Positions 17,692-26,720 of a stretch of 64,000 nt of DNA are shown piece after piece (position 1 is the stretch's first letter; the number at the start of each line of letters is the position of its first letter). Where the stretch lies: positions 2,852,001 through 2,916,000 of the forward strand of contig NZ_CP095742.1 in assembly GCF_023078495.1 (NCBI RefSeq), in the 5' to 3' direction. A program made the translations under genes and the position numbers. Origin of the DNA: Luteibacter aegosomatissinici. GTDB taxonomy: Bacteria > Pseudomonadota > Gammaproteobacteria > Xanthomonadales > Rhodanobacteraceae. The notes under the pieces are model-generated. The model ran no database searches and was not told where the DNA came from. It saw only the letters and a program-made list of their open reading frames with translations.

Positions 17692-18417
17692 TCATTTACG
17701 GCGACGGCCACTTGCCCCAACCCAACGCACGTGACCGACCAGCTTTGCCCGCATGGCCTCCCAAAGCGGACTGGGCCTTTCCGGATCATCAAGGTGTCTG
17801 GCCACCCCTTCCGCCATGACCTGTGCGAGTTCCAGCGGCAACGGCGGTGGGCCGTCGGTCCAGTACCGCAAACGCATCGCCCCAAGGCGCCCGCCCTCTT
17901 CAACCAACGAATGTATCGCCGTGAAAGCCGCTGCCTGAGCCGTGCGCGTTTGGCCGTCAACATCCGCAGATAGTGCCGCAGCCCGCGCTGTCTGGTTGGT
18001 TTTTTTCAAATACGCGGCGTAAGGTCCCATGCACTCGCCAAAGAGCGAACGGCAGCGCTGGCCGAGATTTGAGGGCGACCCTGGCTTATGGTCAACCCGC
18101 GCCAGGGTCAGGCGAATGGGTAGACGCTGAACCAAGGCGCCGAGGGTTGCCTCAGCGATGATCCCATCTCCATGAAGCGACGCGCGGAGCTGTGGCGCCG
18201 GCCCTTCCATCCAGCATTGACCGCTATCAGGAACACGGTGGCCGAATCGCTGCCCGGCGGCCGCAATTGCTTCGCCGAGGCGAACCCATGCCTTTCCGAC
18301 CTCAGGCCAACAAAAGACACGGATGGAACGCTGTGCGTCGGGAGCGTCTGCCGGTGCGCGGGTCGACGTTGCCCACACCGCGATCTGCTCAATCGGGACG
18401 GCCCCCTTGGACGACAT
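17692..18417 (-). CDS. Unknown protein downstream of an RHH regulator
   Basis: A 241-residue soluble protein opening MSSKGAVPIEQIAVWATSTR. It has a helix-rich C-terminal half with YWTDGPPPLPLELAQVMAEG and a basic tail. No catalytic motif is recognisable. It starts 10 bp after the stop of the RHH gene, so the two form an operon. The pairing suggests an RHH-controlled effector (toxin, partition or conjugation accessory), but I cannot assign one. A GTG 18 bp upstream is an alternative start. Confidence 0.65.
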   Translation of the reverse strand: MSSKGAVPIEQIAVWATSTRAPADAPDAQRSIRVFCWPEVGKAWVRLGEAIAAAGQRFGHRVPDSGQCWMEGPAPQLRASLHGDGIIAEATLGALVQRLPIRLTLARVDHKPGSPSNLGQRCRSLFGECMGPYAAYLKKTNQTARAAALSADVDGQTRTAQAAAFTAIHSLVEEGGRLGAMRLRYWTDGPPPLPLELAQVMAEGVARHLDDPERPSPLWEAMRAKLVGHVRWVGASGRRRK

Positions 18418-18427
18418 GCCTGGTGCG

Positions 18428-18625
18428 CTAGTCACCGTCGGTCTCCGGCTTCTGCTCCTCTGCGTGCCACGGGTGGCCCGAGACTCGCTCGATGTAGTCT
18501 CGAATGAGCTGCCGGACCACCTGCGAGGGAGTCGTGTCTTGCTCCTCACAAATGCGCTCGAAGATGGCCTTTTTTCGAGGGTCAACCAGAATGGTCAACC
18601 TCGCGGTACGCGTTTCCTGGGTCAT
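18428..18625 (-). CDS. Ribbon-helix-helix DNA-binding protein
   Basis: A 65-residue CopG/MetJ-type protein: the beta strand TARLTILVDPRKKAIFERIC, then helices with TPSQVVRQLIRDYIERVSG. AGGAG precedes the ATG at 18625. Proteins of this size are usually autorepressors such as antitoxins, plasmid copy-number or relaxosome factors. It is the first gene of a two-gene operon with 17692-18417. The AT-rich segment 18640-18680 upstream is the likely promoter/operator. Confidence 0.8.
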   Translation of the reverse strand: MTQETRTARLTILVDPRKKAIFERICEEQDTTPSQVVRQLIRDYIERVSGHPWHAEEQKPETDGD

Positions 18626-19395
18626 GGAAGGACTCCTGAACACATTTCATTATCATAGCATGCGTATCTAATGAATGTCCTGGCAAGTGGGAGCCCCCCC
18701 CCCACCGCAGCGCGGTCGGTAAAACGGGCTCCTGCTCACTCCGCCTGCCTTTGACGGGTCGGCCGACGCCCCGCGCAACAAAAGATGAATGCGGTCACGC
18801 GGCCGGCGGCGCCCACACCAGAACGCTCGACGCGCTCGAGTCCCACCGAGCGCACCATGCTTGCCGCATCAACCTGGTCATGCGCCGAGCCGACGTCCGC
18901 CCCTCCCCCAGGGCTACTCCTTCGCCTGACAGTCGACGTTGACAAAGAAATCTGCGGCGGCGTTATCGACTCAACCTGGCCTTACCCCGCACGCAAAAAA
19001 CCATCTCAAGCCAGGCAGAGTCCCAATCGAGCGCGCAGACCAGACTGAAGCCATGCTACACGGCGGCGTATGCTTCCATCAGGGTTGTCGGCGGAGTCTT
19101 CGATGGAACGATGGATCTTGCGATTCTACATGTGGCCGCGCGCGCAACATCGCGGCTCGCCCCTTCATCATTGGCTAAGAGAGGCGGCCCGACTGCGGGG
19201 ACTCGGAAGCGGCCGGTTATATCGGTCAGGTGCCATGCTGCACAAACAAAAGGGCCTGAGCTCGCGGCAGGGTAACGACAGGGCCGATCGCCCTGTCGTT
19301 GTCGAATTTGTAACATCTCCAGACACAGCGGCGCTATTGACCGAACTGGTCAGTATCAGTTGTGCCTGCGCCCTCTGGACGCGAGTCCCGCTACG
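18626..19395. other. Intergenic, no supported gene
   Basis: 770 bp. The first ~50 bp are AT-rich and suit the RHH operon promoter. A C10 tract lies at 18694-18703. The rest has no credible coding frame. Confidence 0.5.
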
Positions 19396-19878
19396 CTAGA
19401 CGGCAGTCGACAGCCCCGACGAGCCCGCCTTCGGCATACGGGCAATGCGAATGGTACAGAGGACCGGCTCAACGCGCGTGATGCGGGTGGCGTTCCATTC
19501 GATGGCGCATGGGGAGCCGGCCGCCTCGAAGACAGTTCCTCGCTCATCACGTGTCCCCCCGTCGCTGAAGCGAAGCGCCAATGTCGCCTCTTCAAGATCG
19601 CTCATAGCCATGAGCCGGTTAACGATTGCCGGCGCAAACGTGACATCCACGCAAGCCTCCTCCGTCCGATGATCTTCAACAGAAATGCCATTCGCATGAA
19701 GCGCGCCATCAGAATGAGCATGACGGACCGTGACATGGAATACCCGAAGCTCCTTGCCCGTTCTGATCACAGCCCCGTCTGTCAATATGCCGTTGAACAC
19801 AACCTGATATCCCTGCCGCCCGCGATCGTTGATGCCTTCGACCACGGGATTTTCAAGCCTAAGACTGAGTTCGTGCAC
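19396..19878 (-). CDS. Hypothetical soluble protein
   Basis: A 160-residue protein starting at GTG 19878 and ending with TAG 19396. Codon use matches the coding genes nearby. The first third is beta-rich (GRQGYQVVFNGILTDGAVIR), followed by an alternating segment with VEDHRTEEACVDVTFAPAIV. No family is recognised. It stands alone. Confidence 0.6.
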   Translation of the reverse strand: MHELSLRLENPVVEGINDRGRQGYQVVFNGILTDGAVIRTGKELRVFHVTVRHAHSDGALHANGISVEDHRTEEACVDVTFAPAIVNRLMAMSDLEEATLALRFSDGGTRDERGTVFEAAGSPCAIEWNATRITRVEPVLCTIRIARMPKAGSSGLSTAV

Positions 19879-20212
19879 TTCGCGTTCCTGTCAACGTCGG
19901 GGTCCCTCTGAAACTGGGAGCCGTCGACCTTCAATTCACCGACCTGTGCTTCTGCCGCCCAAGGTGTTCACTGTGGCCCACCTATCGCGCACAAATCACG
20001 CCGCTGCGCTGACGTTCGCCCAGCCGTCTGACAACGACATCGGCAGTGGCACGAGAAACTTGAGGGCCAAAACGGCTTCCCCGAGAGGCACCAGAACGTA
20101 GACGACCTCGGACCCCGAGCGGCACCAAGAAGAGCTCGATTTGCCGAAAAGCACCCTAGTCAGCCCTGCGATTGCCGTGATCCGATCAACCCGGAAGGAG
20201 GTGCATACCGCC
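19879..20212. other. Intergenic
   Basis: 334 bp upstream of two divergent small genes. No coding frame is supported. A strong GGAAGGAGGTG ribosome site near its right end serves the gene at 20213. Confidence 0.5.
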
Positions 20213-20428
20213 ATGTCACCGAAGCTGACCCCGACGCAGTTGCTCACGCTTCGACAGCTGGCCGATACCGCGTTCCTCGCCGTCCGCCCCCTCGATCAAG
20301 GCCCATGCCGCGAATTGAAAGCCCACGGATTGGCCACTGAAGACCGTGACGGATGGTGGCGCATCACTGAGCCTGGTCGCCTCGTCCTTGCATCGTGCCG
20401 TGCGCACGACCTCTCGCGCGCGTCTTGA
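20213..20428 (+). CDS. Small winged-helix-like protein
   Basis: A 71-residue protein behind a near-perfect Shine-Dalgarno (GGAAGGAGGTG). The pattern LTPTQLLTLRQLADTAF, then CRELKAHGLATEDRDGWWRI and TEPGRLVLAS, resembles a minimal winged-helix domain (helix, recognition helix, wing). Possible small regulator; family not identified. Confidence 0.6.
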   Translation: MSPKLTPTQLLTLRQLADTAFLAVRPLDQGPCRELKAHGLATEDRDGWWRITEPGRLVLASCRAHDLSRAS

Positions 20429-20710
20429 ACCGCGGTGCACGAATGACCGGGTGCAGGATCAGATGTCCTGGACGGCGAGGACGTCGAAAGAACTCCTTAC
20501 CAGTGCAAAACCAGTGCAAAAAAGCACCCAAACACCCCTGGATCACAACGGCGACGCATAACAGCTGGAGAATACCGGGGCTCCCACTGGTTGATGGGCG
20601 CCAGGTCCCGAAATTGTCGAATTTGGCAATTCGCCGATGCCTGTTGCGAGGGATGGTCAGGGTCTGCCATTCTTTCATTTCGTTTTGTCGGTGAGTCAAC
20701 GGAGACTGGG

Positions 20711-21220
20711 ATGGACCTCCACGACATTGTGGATGACGCCCATGCACTCGCGTCATCAATCGAAAGCGGCGAAATTGACGAGGCAGTGTTCCGCGCCGGC
20801 CGAATTGCCGCTGTGGCCGCCGTCGACGAAGCACTGGGGATTGTGCTCGCCGCATATCGAGTTATCGCTGTCCTGGCGACTCCCGACCACAGGGAAAGCG
20901 AGTTGGGGGGAGCCCTTACCGCGCTGGCGCGTACCATCGAAAACTGCATGGAATCATCGCCAGGCTCGACGCCGAAGTTGACTCGGGATTGCTCGCAGCG
21001 GAACAGGCGCGGCAACCTGCGTGCGGCGCTTGACGAGCTCAAGGACGAAGGTATTTCCGCCCTACAGGATCAAGCAAGTGTCCTGCATGTAAATGGCGCG
21101 TTCCTTGAAACGATGCTCAACGGCGGCTACATCTCCGATATCTTTGCCCGCGAGCTCGAGTGGGTGATGCAGCGCAGGACAGGCTGGATGGACGAAGAGC
21201 GGCAAACGCGCAATCTATGA
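20711..21220 (+). CDS. Helical domain fused to compact repressor-like HTH
   Basis: A 169-residue, two-part protein. Residues 1-85 (MDLHDIVDDAHALASSIESG...) are a paralogue of the whole 90-residue protein at 62265-62537. Residues ~97-169 (RRGNLRAALDELKDEGISAL, then ISDIFARELEWVM...GWMD) match the compact HTH proteins at 24632 and 32150. Their pattern, 'aR-IE..m....GWLD', is that of lambda-CI-like repressor domains. GGAGACTGGG precedes the ATG. The next gene starts 20 bp later, so they form an operon. Function inferred as DNA binding; ligand unknown. Confidence 0.7.
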   Translation: MDLHDIVDDAHALASSIESGEIDEAVFRAGRIAAVAAVDEALGIVLAAYRVIAVLATPDHRESELGGALTALARTIENCMESSPGSTPKLTRDCSQRNRRGNLRAALDELKDEGISALQDQASVLHVNGAFLETMLNGGYISDIFARELEWVMQRRTGWMDEERQTRNL

Positions 21221-21240
21221 CGGCCCTCAAGGAGTAACAC

Positions 21241-21510
21241 GTGCACACGTTACCGCACCCCATCCATTTCAGCTTCCAATGCCAGGATCGCACTGGCGCT
21301 TCCTTGCTCGCGGAGGTCACCGCGACCCAGGATGATGCGAGCTCGCCATTTGTCTGGCATGCGGTTTTTCCCGCGTCGGGGAGTCCACCCGCCGAGATGC
21401 TCGGCTCATCGCGATCGCTTGCCGACATCCGCAGTGACATCCAGACGAAGGTGCGTACCTTGCTCGCCAACGGCGGCACGGATGTTCGCGGCACAAGCCC
21501 CTACCGTTGA
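21241..21510 (+). CDS. Small alpha/beta protein, putative HTH partner
   Basis: An 89-residue protein with a GTG start behind AAGGAG, 20 bp after the HTH gene. The spacing of conserved-looking residues (DRTGASLLAEV, then FVWHAVFP, ending in a helix DIQTKVRTLLANGG) resembles the 71- and 80-residue proteins at 24207 and 31411 that also sit beside an HTH gene. That similarity is weak and needs a profile search. Cytoplasmic; function unknown. Confidence 0.6.
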   Translation: MHTLPHPIHFSFQCQDRTGASLLAEVTATQDDASSPFVWHAVFPASGSPPAEMLGSSRSLADIRSDIQTKVRTLLANGGTDVRGTSPYR

Positions 21511-22080
21511 CCGATTCGAACTAAACGCGAGCTCGAACGGACAACATGCCTGTGCAGCAGACCTGCCCGAGACCTGCCCGAAAATACGCTGATCAGCTTT
21601 AGGGTTTACGCGATGCAGTGTCGCGACCGGCCAGAACCTCCGCACAGCCCGCTCCCTGCGTGCGAATCGCACTATCACGATGCATCCCTCGGACCTCCGC
21701 CAGCCATGAATGGCCGAACGCCCGAGGCGTACAAGAAGCTGTCACCCTTCCCAACCGGCCTTCAACATGCCGGGGCGTTACCGCACCAAGCACGCACATC
21801 CATCCCATCGTGACGGGGGGCCATCGGCCATCGCTTGCCTGGCTGTGCGACCAAGCCGCGTAATTTTCGCGAGCACGACCCTGCTGGTCGGACAATTCGC
21901 GCGAGGTGTCAAAGCACCACTTCCTGCCGTACCGACCGTTTTGCGCGCGCCCACCAAGCACCCCCGTCGATGTCTTCACCGAAATCAGAATCCTGCTCGT
22001 CACCTACCCACTGCGAACGGAGTGTACGTGCCAAGCGCTCACTCCGACCAAATCGTCGACTCGTGCGACCGGATCAACCG
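21511..22080. other. No supported gene
   Basis: 570 bp between two genes that end here. Open frames exist on both strands but none has a ribosome site or a recognisable product; probably degenerate. Confidence 0.45.
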
Positions 22081-22755
22081 CTATCTTGCGAATCGGGTCA
22101 GACGAATCTGCCCGAGAAAGAACGTCACCACGGCAACAAGTGCCGACAGCAGAGCGCTTGCAAAAAGCGCATCGAAGCCAAAACGCTGGAACGACGCTGA
22201 GGCAATAGCCCCTCCCCCGCTGAAACCACCGATCACCACGACGCACACGATCACACGGCGGCCATCGAAGGCAGAGCGGCCCAAGCGCTGGCCAACCGCA
22301 ATTCCGAGGTCAGTGAACATGCCCGTGAGATGCGACGTCCGCAGCAACGCGCCAGAAACAACAGAGGTCAATCCGTTCTGGATTCCCATGGCGACGGCAC
22401 ACAACCCCAAGGCCGCCGAGAGGTGCACTGACCCCATCCCGGCGGCAATCGCAATGAGCCCGGACTCGGCCGCAAGCATGAGCCCGGCAGCCCTCGTTGG
22501 AATCCACCGGGGAGATCTGGAAACCCATCCACTGATGGCACAGCCCAGAGCGTACAAGCCGATGATCATCGCTGCATGCATCCATAGGTTGGTGTGGGAC
22601 GTACCCAGGCCGATGGCCCCCTCCGTGGACACTCCGGTCAGATGTGTCACACCTCCGTGATGCAGGGCCATCAGAGCGATGGCGTTCACGCCGCCGGCGA
22701 CAACCGGGAGGCAAATGGCCCACAACCAGGCCCAGCGGGGTATCTCTGGAATCAT
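22081..22755 (-). CDS. YoaK/DUF1275-family membrane protein
   Basis: A 224-residue, six-span membrane protein typical of DUF1275/YoaK. It carries LPVVAGGVNAIALMALHHGG, the family HLTGVSTEGA segment, AMGIQNGLTSVVSGALLRTSHLTGMFTDLG and a hydrophobic C-terminus. These proteins are thought to be transporters but no substrate is established. It is divergent from the AraC remnant at 23007. Confidence 0.85.
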   Translation of the reverse strand: MIPEIPRWAWLWAICLPVVAGGVNAIALMALHHGGVTHLTGVSTEGAIGLGTSHTNLWMHAAMIIGLYALGCAISGWVSRSPRWIPTRAAGLMLAAESGLIAIAAGMGSVHLSAALGLCAVAMGIQNGLTSVVSGALLRTSHLTGMFTDLGIAVGQRLGRSAFDGRRVIVCVVVIGGFSGGGAIASASFQRFGFDALFASALLSALVAVVTFFLGQIRLTRFAR

Positions 22756-23006
22756 GCCTACACTTTCCTTCAGACTGCGCCACCTTACCCATGCAGGACC
22801 CCGTCATCGTGCCACGAATTCGTTCGCAAGTTCACGGCGACAGCCTCGCAAGCCAAGCAAATGGAAGGTCCGACCCGAAATACGCGCTTGTACCTACCCA
22901 CGCTTGTTTGCAATGACATGCCACTGAGCATAACAAGTCCCTCGTTTGGGGGATGAGGAGACCGGGCCAGGGAGTAGAGTAACGAGGCTTTGATTGGCTC
23001 GAAAAG

Positions 23007-23504
23007 ATGGCTGACCACGGATTCCCCTCCCTCAAACCCCAAGGGCGTAACGAGGCTTTGCGCCTCGCGCGCGAAGCCCAGCGATGCCTCGATTACACCC
23101 CCTCGGATATATTGGCTTGCACCCATTACCTCCTCCGTGCGCTCCATCTCTGCAAAGGGATGCCGTGGCAACGGACAACCTTTGTCGCGCCGGGACTACC
23201 GGACGCGAGTAGCGACGTGGGTAGCAGCCATCCGCCTCACCGAGACCCACTAGGCGCCATATCGATTCCTCCCGTCCTTGCGCATTTCAATCCGCTCCAG
23301 CGCGCGCCGTCCCGCCGCCAGCATCAGGCGGAGAGATTGGCCAAAGCGCGCACACTCCTGGTTGCGACATCGCAATGTGTTGGCACAATCTCCCAGAGGT
23401 GCGGATTTAGCGATCAGGCTTACTTCACCCGCCTTTTCAAGAAGAGCACAGGACTCACCCCGCTGGCTTTCAGGGCAAAATTTGGCTGCTCGAGACGCAT
23501 CTAA
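23007..23504 (+). pseudogene. AraC-family regulator remnant
   Basis: The last ~60 residues are a clear AraC second helix-turn-helix (CGFSDQAYFTRLFKKSTGLTPLAFRAKF). The segment before it is not a normal first HTH plus linker, and no effector domain is present. The beginning (LRLAREAQRCLDYTPSDILA) looks like unrelated or scrambled sequence. I read this as a truncated, rearranged AraC gene next to the divergent yoaK-like gene it may once have controlled. Confidence 0.55.
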
Positions 23505-23807
23505 GCGGTCGTCACAAGCGCGACGAGACGCGCTCACAGTGGCGGATTACAATTCCTGCGCAGGGGCAGAATGACGGACTGGTAAATCGACCAGCCCGTC
23601 TTCCCCTCCCGCGCGCTGTACCACGGTTCATGCAAAACAGACCAAAAAGTGCCGGGGCTGGCCGAGCTACGAGGCTGCGTTCCCGAACGGCAGCTGACGC
23701 CATCCATTCACCCACGTCTCCGGCGCAGCCTTCGAGGCGATTTGGCTCAAGCGCCAAGGAAGCAGGCCGATACAGGAGAGTGCTTTGCTTCGACCGCTTC
23801 TGTTCCC
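23505..23807. other. Intergenic
   Basis: 303 bp with no supported gene. An ACAGGAGAG lies about 25 bp before the ATG at 23808, too far to be its ribosome site. Confidence 0.4.
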
Positions 23808-24161
23808 ATGAACCAGTCCGTCTCGCTGAAAATACGACCCGAGAACATCCGGGCACTCTGTATAGCCCTTGAAAGCAGGGGTCTCTCAGGCAACCAACGA
23901 CTGGCTGCGGCATTCGGCCCTTCCATGACTCGCGAACGGCTCCGGGACGTTCTTGGTGGTGCACCGCTTCCGGACTTTCTTGCCCGCTCGATTGAACACC
24001 TGATGGGCGTGAACATGCACTGGCTCGACGAGCCACACCAGGACGTCACCGGACCGGCAGGGCATCTGTTGGTCGAACAGGCCCTGCGCATGGACTCCAC
24101 GGACGATATTGCATCGGGGCCCGCCCTGGTCCCTCTGCTGCCCATTCCTTCGGGTGCGTAA
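23808..24161 (+). CDS. Compact repressor-like HTH protein
   Basis: A 117-residue protein. The N-terminal ~70 residues follow the same HTH layout as its neighbours (NIRALCIALESRGLSGNQRL, AAAFGPSMTRERLRDVLGG, then LARSIEHLMGVNMHWLDEP). The 45-residue tail is acidic to neutral. It is the most divergent local member and lacks the NRRGNLRA opening. Likely DNA-binding. It lies just before the convergent partner gene at 24207. Confidence 0.6.
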   Translation: MNQSVSLKIRPENIRALCIALESRGLSGNQRLAAAFGPSMTRERLRDVLGGAPLPDFLARSIEHLMGVNMHWLDEPHQDVTGPAGHLLVEQALRMDSTDDIASGPALVPLLPIPSGA

Positions 24162-24206
24162 GTCAATGGAAGACCTTCCTCAAGCGTCCGGGAAGTCGAC
24201 GCCGGA

Positions 24207-24422
24207 CTACCCCTTCGGCGCAGTGATGCCCCACCGCAGTACATGTGCTTGAAGGGCGGCGGCTACGGTGCTTTCATCGACCGCCGTGCCGCTCAATGGG
24301 ATAACCACCGCCGCGCCTTCAATCTCGGCCGACCATACAACCTCCCTGCCAAACCGCGCATAGGTGACGACCGCAACCAGCCGTCGCCCGTGCTCATCTA
24401 TGACCTCGATGCGCTCCGTCAT
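24207..24422 (-). CDS. Small alpha/beta partner protein, copy A
   Basis: A 71-residue protein (MTERIEVIDEHGRRLVAVVT...REVVWSAEIEGAAVVIPLSG, ending with helix VAAALQAHVLRWGITA). GGGAGGT precedes the ATG at 24422. It is strongly similar to 31411-31653 in the duplicated block. It is divergent from the receiver remnant/HTH pair. No known domain; the beta-sheet-plus-helix pattern suggests a compact dimer or binding module. Confidence 0.7.
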   Translation of the reverse strand: MTERIEVIDEHGRRLVAVVTYARFGREVVWSAEIEGAAVVIPLSGTAVDESTVAAALQAHVLRWGITAPKG

Positions 24423-24533
24423 TCGTACCTCCCGGGTCCAGATTGCGAGCTCCACAATGCAACCGTACAGACGGGACGTAAAGCCCGCTGCCTCTCACCT
24501 GATGTGCCGACCGCGTTGGCGTATCACATCACA

Positions 24534-24632
24534 ATGACTTCCGAACCGCTGCTTTCCCCAAAACGATACACCCTCGAACGGCAGGCTATCCTTGCCGAAA
24601 CCATTGGCCATTCGCCTGCAATGAGACGCTAA
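24534..24632 (+). pseudogene. Receiver-protein gene reduced to 32 codons by internal deletion
   Basis: The upstream DNA and the first codons (ATGACTTCC... near TTGGCGTATCA) align with the start of the receiver gene at 31767. The frame then keeps only a TLERQAILAETIG-like piece and ends in TAA. That stop overlaps the HTH start as TAATG, as TGATG does in copy B. The body of the receiver domain was deleted while the coupling junction was kept. Confidence 0.6.
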
Positions 24633-24907
24633 TGGCCGGCACACGGCCCCGCACGGCGCCGGGATTTCTCCCCGACACCCTCCAGCTCAACCGCCGCGGC
24701 AACTTGCGCGCTATTCTTCTGGAACTCGAGGGCGACGGCATTGAATCGGCCCTCCGCGTCGACCAGGTACTCGGCTTGCCCACGGGCACCCTCGCCGAGC
24801 TCCGCGAGGGTGCACAGGTCACGGACGCCATGGCCCGGGAAATCGAATGGGCCATGAACAGGCCCGCTGGCTGGCTCGACCGAGGACCTAAGGACGACAA
24901 AATCTAG
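24632..24907 (+). CDS. Compact repressor-like HTH protein, copy A
   Basis: A 91-residue protein: a basic Pro-rich arm, NRRGNLRAILLELEGDGIES, the recognition-helix region GLPTGTLAELREGAQVTDAM, and AREIEWAMNRPAGWLDRGP. It is closely similar to 32150-32425. The layout matches CI-like repressor domains without a dimerisation or protease part. Translation is coupled to the upstream mini-ORF (TAATG). Its stop overlaps that of the convergent receiver-output gene by 4 bp. Confidence 0.75.
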   Translation: MAGTRPRTAPGFLPDTLQLNRRGNLRAILLELEGDGIESALRVDQVLGLPTGTLAELREGAQVTDAMAREIEWAMNRPAGWLDRGPKDDKI

Positions 24908-25614
24908 CGCGGTGCAGGGGCAGCCCCCGTGGCGAGGTCGAGCATTGCCAGAAGCTGGCGTCGCTGGTAGGGCTTGGCAAGAAACAACACGCCTTCGGGG
25001 ACCGCAAGCGCGCCCTCGGTATGGCGCCCTGTCACGACCACTACACCAGTCTTTGGCCAGCGGGTCCGGACGCTGAGCGCGAGTTCGAGGCCTTCTGCTC
25101 GCACCGCGAGGTCGATATCGGACAACACGGCATCGAAAACCTGCGCTTCGAGGGCCGCCATGGCCTGCGCCACGTTCGATGCCGGCGTCGGCACCCAACC
25201 GGTGACTTTGAGCATGTCACACGTCACTTCCAGCAGCACCTCGTCGTCCTCGACAACCAGCACTTGCCTTGGACGCATGTCCGGCGTCGATTCGGGTCGT
25301 GGTTCTCGCCGCCGGGCCGATCCGGTCACCACCTGCTTGCTTACCTCCTCGACCATCGTGCGCACGGCGGTACACCTTGTCCGGACGTCACTCGCCGATG
25401 CAAAAAAGAGGACCCGCCCGCCTTCAACCGATACCAGTGCATCGGTGAGCGAGTTCCGCGTACTCGCCGCCTCGTTGACGAACGCATCCAGCCATTCCCG
25501 GCTTGGCATGACGTTCAACAGGCCCACGACGGGCGCATCGCGCACCACATCGACCGCGTCTTTCAACGGGGGAACCTCGAATCCGACAATCCGGGGAAGA
25601 TGGCGAAGGGGCAT
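24904..25614 (-). CDS. Receiver-domain protein with unknown N-terminal domain, copy A
   Basis: A 236-residue protein. Residues ~1-110 form an unknown domain (MPLRHLPRIVGFEVPPLKDA, PSREWLDAF, ALVSVEGGRVLFFASASDV). Residues ~120-236 are a response-regulator receiver with the acidic pocket VVEDDEVLL, phospho-acceptor LSDIDL, VVTGRH and LAKPY. There is no C-terminal output, so the N-terminal domain is the likely effector. The start is set by conservation with copy B (32422-33129). The cognate histidine kinase is not in the window. Confidence 0.8.
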   Translation of the reverse strand: MPLRHLPRIVGFEVPPLKDAVDVVRDAPVVGLLNVMPSREWLDAFVNEAASTRNSLTDALVSVEGGRVLFFASASDVRTRCTAVRTMVEEVSKQVVTGSARRREPRPESTPDMRPRQVLVVEDDEVLLEVTCDMLKVTGWVPTPASNVAQAMAALEAQVFDAVLSDIDLAVRAEGLELALSVRTRWPKTGVVVVTGRHTEGALAVPEGVLFLAKPYQRRQLLAMLDLATGAAPAPR

Positions 25615-25737
25615 GACGAAACCCGTGCAGTCAGTGGTGGATGGCCAAATGGACGTCAACGCATATGTTGCAAAGTAGACCCGCGCCCGGCAAGCGGACG
25701 CCACCATATTCGGGCATGCGATGCAGTGTGGCCGTTA

Positions 25738-25992
25738 TCAGTCGCCATCCGCATGGCCCGCAGTACCGGTCCACGTGCTGCATCCCAGGTCAATACCGGG
25801 AAAGACGCTGAGCCCCTCCCGCTTGCTGCATCGACCGAGCCCACCCTGTGGATTGATGGCGTCCGGCAGATAATGCCAGCAATCTATGCATTCCCGACGC
25901 GGAGGTCTGGACGGCGGATGAAAGGTCTCCGCCCATTGAAGGTCTGCAGCCGTGATGCGCCACCGCTGTTGTGATTCGACTGGCTTTGCCAT
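25738..25992 (-). CDS. Cys-rich putative zinc-binding protein
   Basis: An 84-residue protein with CIDCWHYLPDAINPQGGLGRC and a further Cys after FPGIDLGC. This C-x2-C...C...C arrangement recurs in small plasmid- and phage-borne proteins and is likely to bind zinc. The ATG at 25992 abuts the T-run of the hsp20 terminator, leaving no room for a normal ribosome site, so expression may need terminator read-through. In the second block only its last ~35 codons survive, fused to an hsp20 remnant. Confidence 0.6.
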   Translation of the reverse strand: MAKPVESQQRWRITAADLQWAETFHPPSRPPRRECIDCWHYLPDAINPQGGLGRCSKREGLSVFPGIDLGCSTWTGTAGHADGD

Positions 25993-26024
25993 CAAAAAGG
26001 CCCGCCCCTTTGGCAGGGGCGGGC
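25993..26024 (-). terminator. Rho-independent terminator of hsp20
   Basis: A 9-bp GC stem (GCCCGCCCC/GGGGCGGGC) with a 7-nt loop, followed on the minus strand by CTTTTTG. It starts 8 bp after the hsp20 stop codon. Confidence 0.88.
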
Positions 26025-26031
26025 ATCTCCG

Positions 26032-26496
26032 TCAGGCGACGGTGCGGCCAATCTGGCGGACGGGTTCCGCGCGGTCGGGCGAGACGCTCACCGGAATGGT
26101 GCGGGGTTTCTCCGCCTCCGGGATGTCCCGCACGAGGTCGATGGAAAGCAGGCCGTGTGCGAGCGTTGCCCCCACGACGTCGACGTGCTCGGCAAGCGGG
26201 AAGCGGCGACTGAACACCCGGGAAGCAATCCCGCGATGGAGGTATTCCCCCTGTGGTTCGCCCTTGCGCTCACCACTGACAATGAGTGCGCCCTGATGGA
26301 CGCTTACCGCCACCTCGTCCTCGGTGAACCCTGGTACGGCGATGGTCAGCCGATGGCGATTGTCGGAAAGACGGATCGAGTCGAAGGGCGGAAAATCGTC
26401 GCCCTGGCGCTGCGCCGTGGCCTCCAGAAGGTCAAAGACGCGGTCGAGGCCGACGTTGGACCGGTGCAATGGGGTGATGTCGAAAAGAGTACGCAT
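26032..26496 (-). CDS. Small heat-shock protein, Hsp20/IbpA type
   Basis: A 154-residue alpha-crystallin-domain chaperone: N-terminal arm MRTLFDITPLHRSNVGLDRV, DDFPPFDSIRLSD, the domain core LTIAVPGFTEDEVAVSV, YLHRGIASRVFSRRFPLAEH and AHGLLSIDLVRDIPE. An ATP-independent holdase that binds unfolding proteins. GGAGGA precedes the ATG and a strong terminator follows. It is the intact counterpart of the fused remnant at 33242-33592. Confidence 0.93.
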   Translation of the reverse strand: MRTLFDITPLHRSNVGLDRVFDLLEATAQRQGDDFPPFDSIRLSDNRHRLTIAVPGFTEDEVAVSVHQGALIVSGERKGEPQGEYLHRGIASRVFSRRFPLAEHVDVVGATLAHGLLSIDLVRDIPEAEKPRTIPVSVSPDRAEPVRQIGRTVA

Positions 26497-26720
26497 GGCA
26501 AATCCTCCGGATGCAAGGAGATGGAATGAGTGCTCGCCTGTCATCAGGCCAGGCCGGTGGTGTTCCGGCGATAGCCAGATAAGGACTTGCCGCCCGTCTT
26601 CAAGGGGCCGGTTCAGGATTTGTTTGGACATCCAAACGACGCTCGGCAGGGGACAACAAATGCTCCCAATTCCCGGCGAAGGGTGCGTGCTCCTGTCCGG
26701 GCCTATTCCCGGACGACGTG

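Noticed and set aside
18694-18703. C10 tract as a phase-variation switch
   Set aside because: It lies outside any supported gene or promoter, so tract length would have no evident effect.
25021-25974. 317-codon plus ORF
   Set aside because: Antisense to the receiver-output gene, whose motifs are conserved in a paralogue.
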